Source of the DNA: Spirochaetia bacterium
GTDB lineage: Bacteria; Spirochaetota; Spirochaetia; Treponematales; Treponemataceae
Assembly: GCA_900770075.1 (NCBI GenBank)
Contig: CAAGIZ010000096.1
Coordinates: 1 to 5,896 of the forward strand
Reading direction: 5' to 3'
DNA: 5,896 bases
Part shown: positions 5,357-5,896 of the stretch, in pieces
Position numbering within the stretch: the stretch's first letter is position 1
Layout: every line of letters begins with the position of its first letter
The notes under the pieces: model-generated
The model's database searches: none
What the model was told of the DNA's origin: nothing
Seen by the model: the letters and a program-made list of their open reading frames with translations, nothing else
Program-made: the position numbers and the translations under genes

Positions 5357-5803
5357 ACCCTGAGGCGTTATTCCGAAATTTGAGTATTTTTCTATAAGGA
5401 TTTTTGCAGATTCCTCCTCTTCAAACTGTTCCCTTATGAACCACTCAAGAAAGTTTTTTGTAAAAAAATCCTGTTCCTTTTCTGCCTGAATGTAAATCGT
5501 AGTTATGAGTCCAGTGATGTACTCTTCGTGTTCCAGTCCGAGTTTTAAGACCTGTTCTATGTTTTCCAGTTTGTACTTTGGTGCAGGAATCGGAAGGAGT
5601 TCTATCGGCTGGTTTATGCGGCACAGATAGTCGTAAATTTTCATGGCGTGTTCTTTTTCTTCTTCCGCCTGAACCCTGTACCATTTTGAAAAGCCGGAAA
5701 GACCCTTTTTGTCAAAAAAGGCTGCAAAACCGATGTAGTTGTATGCAGCTTCAAATTCTTTTTGAAGCTGTGTATTCAACAGTGCTGTAATTGTTCTGTT
5801 CAT
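5312..5803 (-). CDS. ftnA: Non-haem bacterial ferritin (FtnA type)
   Basis: This is an iron-storage protein that would oxidise Fe(II) and store ferric mineral in a 24-subunit cytoplasmic shell. It aligns with E. coli FtnA along its whole length. The ferroxidase ligands are all present: E16, E49 and H52 (AEEEKEH), E93, E125, and E128/E129 (REQFEEEE); Y23 and W121 are also kept. The C-terminus GLYILDREMG matches the family. There is no bacterioferritin haem methionine and no signal peptide. The frame is also open to an ATG at 5815, but 5803 is the better start: it gives MNRTITALLN, the normal ferritin beginning and length (163 aa), and GGGAGG (complement of 5808-5813) lies four bases before it and would itself be coding from 5815. 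The 3' end overlaps the convergent 233-aa gene by 45 nt. Confidence 0.93.
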   Translation of the reverse strand: MNRTITALLNTQLQKEFEAAYNYIGFAAFFDKKGLSGFSKWYRVQAEEEKEHAMKIYDYLCRINQPIELLPIPAPKYKLENIEQVLKLGLEHEEYITGLITTIYIQAEKEQDFFTKNFLEWFIREQFEEEESAKILIEKYSNFGITPQGLYILDREMGTRSAR

Positions 5804-5812
5804 ATTTCCTCC

Positions 5813-5859
5813 CATAAAAAGTCAAGAAGATTGTTTCAACAATCGATTGACTTTTTATG
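5813..5859. promoter_or_regulatory. Long hairpin directly before the ferritin start
   Basis: CATAAAAAGTCAA (5813-5825) and TTGACTTTTTATG (5847-5859) are perfect 13-bp complements. Inside them GATTGTT (5829-5835) pairs with AACAATC (5838-5844), separated by a small 3/2 internal loop. On the minus strand this reads as a stem ending in GAC followed by TTTTT, an intrinsic-terminator form, and the outer stem includes the first G of the ferritin ribosome binding site. It may end an upstream minus-strand gene beyond the window, work as a leader attenuator for ferritin, or, through the inner palindrome, be an operator. No clear Fur or PerR box was recognised. Confidence 0.6.
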
Positions 5860-5885
5860 CTGCTTCGCAATGAAATGAGAAGCGG
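5860..5885. repeat. Small inverted repeat at the right edge
   Basis: CTGCTTC (5860-5866) pairs with GAAGCGG (5879-5885) with one T-G wobble around a 12-nt loop. It directly adjoins the ferritin leader hairpin. No gene can be assigned to the remaining edge bases. Confidence 0.25.
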
Positions 5886-5896
5886 CAGTTGATAAG

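Overview
The window reads as chromosome from a spirochaete, most likely a Treponema. This rests on the 508-codon minus-strand protein, which I recall as a spirochaete-restricted family (DUF5312-like), on AT-rich intergenic DNA between moderately GC-balanced genes, and on the non-haem ferritin and membrane-bound LuxR-type regulators. The genus is inference; the window holds no rRNA or marker gene.

Layout. At the left, metN and metI (93-1755, +) form a translationally coupled pair encoding the ATPase and permease of a D/L-methionine ABC importer. No metQ substrate-binding gene is present. A 17-bp palindrome (1760-1809) lies between metI and the convergent 508-aa gene (1808-3334, -). Next on the minus strand is a 264-aa protein (3386-4180) with about six membrane helices and a C-terminal LuxR-type helix-turn-helix (HTH). 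A 474-bp intergenic region follows (4181-4654). A second protein of the same architecture (233 aa, 4655-5356, +) is read divergently from it. Its last 14 codons overlap the 3' end of a convergent FtnA-type ferritin gene (5312-5803, -). The ferritin start is preceded by a large hairpin (5813-5859) close to the window edge.

The intergenic region is the richest part. From left to right it holds a TTGAGA-17-TATAAT promoter pointing left, a 14-bp direct repeat with a 21-bp period just behind that promoter, an extended -10 pointing right, a strong rightward intrinsic terminator (4506-4543) with no recognised gene before it, a degenerate copy of the palindrome found after metI, and a TATAAT box for the 233-aa gene. 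The orphan terminator implies an unannotated small transcript, either an sRNA or a tiny gene, between the two regulators.

How the genes may fit together: the metNI pair is an independent nutrient importer. The two membrane-HTH proteins are candidate one-component sensors that could act on their shared intergenic region. The ferritin is iron storage; its only visible link to the regulators is the tail-to-tail overlap. Several minus-strand promoters, and probably that of metN, place the -10 box so close to the start codon that leaderless or nearly leaderless mRNAs are predicted. All promoter calls were made by eye.
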